Positions 62,397 to 64,000 of a stretch of 64,000 nucleotides of DNA are shown here, piece by piece. The notes below the pieces were generated by a model. It worked only from the letters and a program-made list of their open reading frames with translations, was not told the DNA's origin and ran no database searches. Source of the DNA: Flavobacterium aerium. GTDB lineage: Bacteria > Bacteroidota > Bacteroidia > Flavobacteriales > Flavobacteriaceae. The position numbers and the translations under genes are program-made. Position 1 is the stretch's first letter. Every line of letters begins with the position of its first letter. The stretch is taken from positions 310,001 through 374,000 of the forward strand of contig NZ_JARQWR010000002.1 of the NCBI RefSeq assembly GCF_030766725.1, given 5' to 3'.

Positions 62397-63215
62397 ATGG
62401 AAAAATTTCAAACAAAACCATTATCATTAACGGTTTATAATGCAGATGAGAATAGCTTTGGTGTAGCCTCAGTATTAGTTTCAGGTGAAAATGAAACAAT
62501 ACTCATTGATGCTCAATTTACATTAAGTGATGCGCAAAAATTAGTCGATGAAATTAAAGCCAGTGGGAAAAAATTAACTGCTATATATGTAAGTCATGGC
62601 GATCCTGATTATTACTTTGGTTTGGAAGTTATAAAGCGAAACTTTCCAGAAGTAACTGTTTATGCTACTTCTTATACTGTAGAGCATATCAAGAAAACGT
62701 CACAGAAGAAATTGGATGTTTGGGGGCCAAAATTAAATGAAAATGGAACAAAAAATATTGTGCTACCACAAGTTTTACCTGCAAATTATTTAGAGTTAGA
62801 AGGTCATAAAATTGAAATAATGGGATTAGAAGGAGATTTTCCTGAAAGAACATATGTTTGGATTCCAAGTAGTAAGGCCATTCTTGGTGGCGTGAATGTA
62901 TTTGGTAATCTACACTTATGGACAGCAGATGGAGCTTCAATTGAAGATCGTAAAAAATGGACCAATTCTCTAAACCAAATGTTGGATTTAAAACCTCAAA
63001 TTGTAGTTCCTGGACATTTTAAAAAAGGAACTGTATTGGACACAACAGCAATCGAATTCAGTAAGAATTATTTGGCTTCATTTGAAACAGAATTAGCTAA
63101 AGCAGACTCCTCTACAGCCCTGAGTGATGTAATGAAAAAACAATTTCCAAATTTAGGGATGACATTTTCAGTAGAATTGGGTGCAAAAGTCAACAAAGGT
63201 GAAATTAAATGGTAA
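62397..63215 (+). CDS. MBL-fold hydrolase with altered metal motif
   Basis: A 272-aa metallo-beta-lactamase-fold protein starting LTVYNADENSFGVASVLVSG, with the strand-loop around Asp 38 (ETILIDAQF). Where the canonical HxHxDH should stand there is H67-G-D69-P-D71-Y72, so only His 67 and Asp 71 of the four ligand residues are retained. Later family positions are IVVPGHF and GGVNVFGNLHLWTADG. It may bind metal through other residues or be a different enzyme in this fold. It sits 2 nt after the DsbA-like gene and 4 nt before an NTF2-like gene. Confidence 0.83.
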   Translation: MEKFQTKPLSLTVYNADENSFGVASVLVSGENETILIDAQFTLSDAQKLVDEIKASGKKLTAIYVSHGDPDYYFGLEVIKRNFPEVTVYATSYTVEHIKKTSQKKLDVWGPKLNENGTKNIVLPQVLPANYLELEGHKIEIMGLEGDFPERTYVWIPSSKAILGGVNVFGNLHLWTADGASIEDRKKWTNSLNQMLDLKPQIVVPGHFKKGTVLDTTAIEFSKNYLASFETELAKADSSTALSDVMKKQFPNLGMTFSVELGAKVNKGEIKW

Positions 63216-63219
63216 TCCT

Positions 63220-63612
63220 ATGACATATCTTGAAATAGTAAAAAGCACTTATGAAGGTGGAAGTTCCGAACAAAATGGAATTAATACTGCAAAAGCATTA
63301 GCTCCAAATGCTGAATGGACAGAAGCCGTAGGTTTCCCTTATGCTGGAACATATATTGGTTATGATGAAATATTTAAAAATGTTTTTTATAAACTTGGAA
63401 CGGAATGGACAAACTATAAACTTAGTATAGAAGATTACGTTGCCTCTGGAAATAAAGTAGTTGCCTACGGAACTTATTCGGGAATTTATAATAAAACAGG
63501 TAAATTCATGAGTGCTAGAGTAGCACATTTATGGGAATTTAAGAATGATAAAGCAATACGCTTTGAGCAATTTGTCGATAGCAAAACGGTAGTTGATGCA
63601 ATGCAAAAATAA
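63220..63612 (+). CDS. NTF2-like (SnoaL-type) protein
   Basis: A 130-aa protein: MTYLEIVKSTYEGGSSEQNG, then LAPNAEWTEAVGFPYAGTYI, a strand pair VASGNKVVAYGTYSGIYNKT and FVDSKTVVDAMQ. It is the nuclear-transport-factor-2/SnoaL fold, often a ketosteroid-isomerase-like small enzyme of unknown substrate. The ATG at 63220 is 4 nt past the MBL stop; the upstream in-frame start lies inside that gene. Confidence 0.85.
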   Translation: MTYLEIVKSTYEGGSSEQNGINTAKALAPNAEWTEAVGFPYAGTYIGYDEIFKNVFYKLGTEWTNYKLSIEDYVASGNKVVAYGTYSGIYNKTGKFMSARVAHLWEFKNDKAIRFEQFVDSKTVVDAMQK

Positions 63613-63634
63613 TTAACCTCTTAAAAAACAAAAT

Positions 63635-64000
63635 ATGAAGATGAGAAAAATAATTTTAATTACAGCTCTTGTTACTTGTATGGCATTCGTTTCATGCAAT
63701 CAAAAAGCAGAAGAAAATACTACTTCTACTATAGCAACAGAAGTTCAGAATCTAGAACTAACAACCCTAAAAGACAGACAAAAATTAGAAGACGATAATA
63801 AAAAAGTAGTCGCCGATTTTTATCAATCTTTGTTTGGTGATAAAGACTTGACAGCCATCGATAAATACATAGATGAAGGTTATATTCAGCATAATCCTAC
63901 TGTAGCTGATGGAAGAACTGCTTTTAAGGAAGCAGCATCACATTGGTTTGTAGATGCACCTAAAGAGAAAATTGATATTCAACATATTGGTGCTGACGGT
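63635..64000 (+). CDS. SnoaL-like lipoprotein, 3'-truncated by the window edge
   Basis: An ATG at 63635 opens a 122-codon frame that runs off the window. It begins MKMRKIILITALVTCMAFVS then CNQKAEENTTS (lipoprotein signal, lipobox Cys ~21), followed by a helix DDNKKVVADFYQSLFGDKDL and TAIDKYIDEGYIQHNPTVAD, the SnoaL-like aldol-condensation pattern (nearby DGRTAFKEAASHWF). It is 22 nt after the NTF2-like gene, with a related fold, and probably belongs to the same operon. Confidence 0.85.
   Translation, partial: MKMRKIILITALVTCMAFVSCNQKAEENTTSTIATEVQNLELTTLKDRQKLEDDNKKVVADFYQSLFGDKDLTAIDKYIDEGYIQHNPTVADGRTAFKEAASHWFVDAPKEKIDIQHIGADG

Noticed and set aside
1..64000. tRNA, rRNA, tmRNA, CRISPR or insertion sequence
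   Set aside because: No TPsiC-type GTTCGAATC box with cloverleaf arms, no repeated spacer pattern, and no transposase or terminal inverted repeats were seen while reading both strands.

Overview
The window is AT-rich bacterial DNA that fits the family Flavobacteriaceae (Bacteroidota); I would not name a genus with confidence. The evidence is a type IX secretion gene (porQ), Bacteroidota-type promoters (TTG, about 19-20 nt, then TAnnTTTG), few Shine-Dalgarno sites, many small Cys-lipobox lipoproteins, SusD/TonB-world families such as DUF6252, head-GIN and CbpM/CbpA, and a Bacteroidota-type grasp-with-spasm peptide cassette. No rRNA, tRNA, insertion sequence, prophage or CRISPR array was seen.

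Layout. 1-4.4 kb: the 3' end of recG, three small lipoproteins (two paralogues flanking a PEGA protein), an acetyltransferase, a bestrophin-like channel and a secreted carboxypeptidase-regulatory-domain protein. 4.4-18.2 kb: a potassium island with kup, an NtrC-type (sigma-54 family) response regulator, an ExbB/ExbD pair, and a long kdp operon. The operon runs from a small hypothetical gene through a 27-aa membrane peptide, kdpF, kdpA, kdpB, kdpC and a porin to a KdpD split into a separate sensor domain and histidine kinase. 18.6-22 kb: a very AT-rich block with a DUF6624 lipoprotein facing a RiPP (ribosomally made, modified peptide) cassette on the minus strand. The cassette holds a KGG-leader precursor peptide, an ATP-grasp maturase, an unknown 70-aa protein and a SPASM-domain protein that lacks the radical-SAM cysteine motif.

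22-39 kb is a mosaic of single genes: Bcr/CflA and MATE exporters, small hypothetical proteins, a tandem acetyltransferase pair with one decayed copy, a LytS/LytTR two-component system, cbpA/cbpM, a quinone reductase with an AraC regulator and an EamA transporter, a MoxR-like ATPase with a VWA protein, and trmL. 39-52 kb is mostly housekeeping: an NhaC-family transporter behind a compact SAM-I-like riboswitch candidate, pheT, a fasciclin protein, rpsA, a nucleoside permease, cmk, porQ and lon. 52-56 kb: a DUF6252 lipoprotein and an ECF sigma factor operon ending in two surface-type repeat proteins. 56-64 kb: UMF1 transporter, M48 protease, alpha/beta hydrolase, two tandem MsrB enzymes, an acetyltransferase, a Crp/Fnr-type regulator with an FNR-like palindrome directly downstream, and a redox/unknown cluster (DsbA-like, MBL-fold, two NTF2-like proteins) that runs off the window.

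The most interesting system is the RiPP cassette at 19533-21958. It has an unassigned 70-aa member, a near-perfect hairpin between precursor and maturase, and no obvious exporter. Next are the shortened SAM-I-like leader of the NhaC-type transporter and the kdp control circuit (split KdpD with a sigma-54-type regulator, plus extra tiny membrane peptides). All family calls come from reading the sequence; no database search was run.
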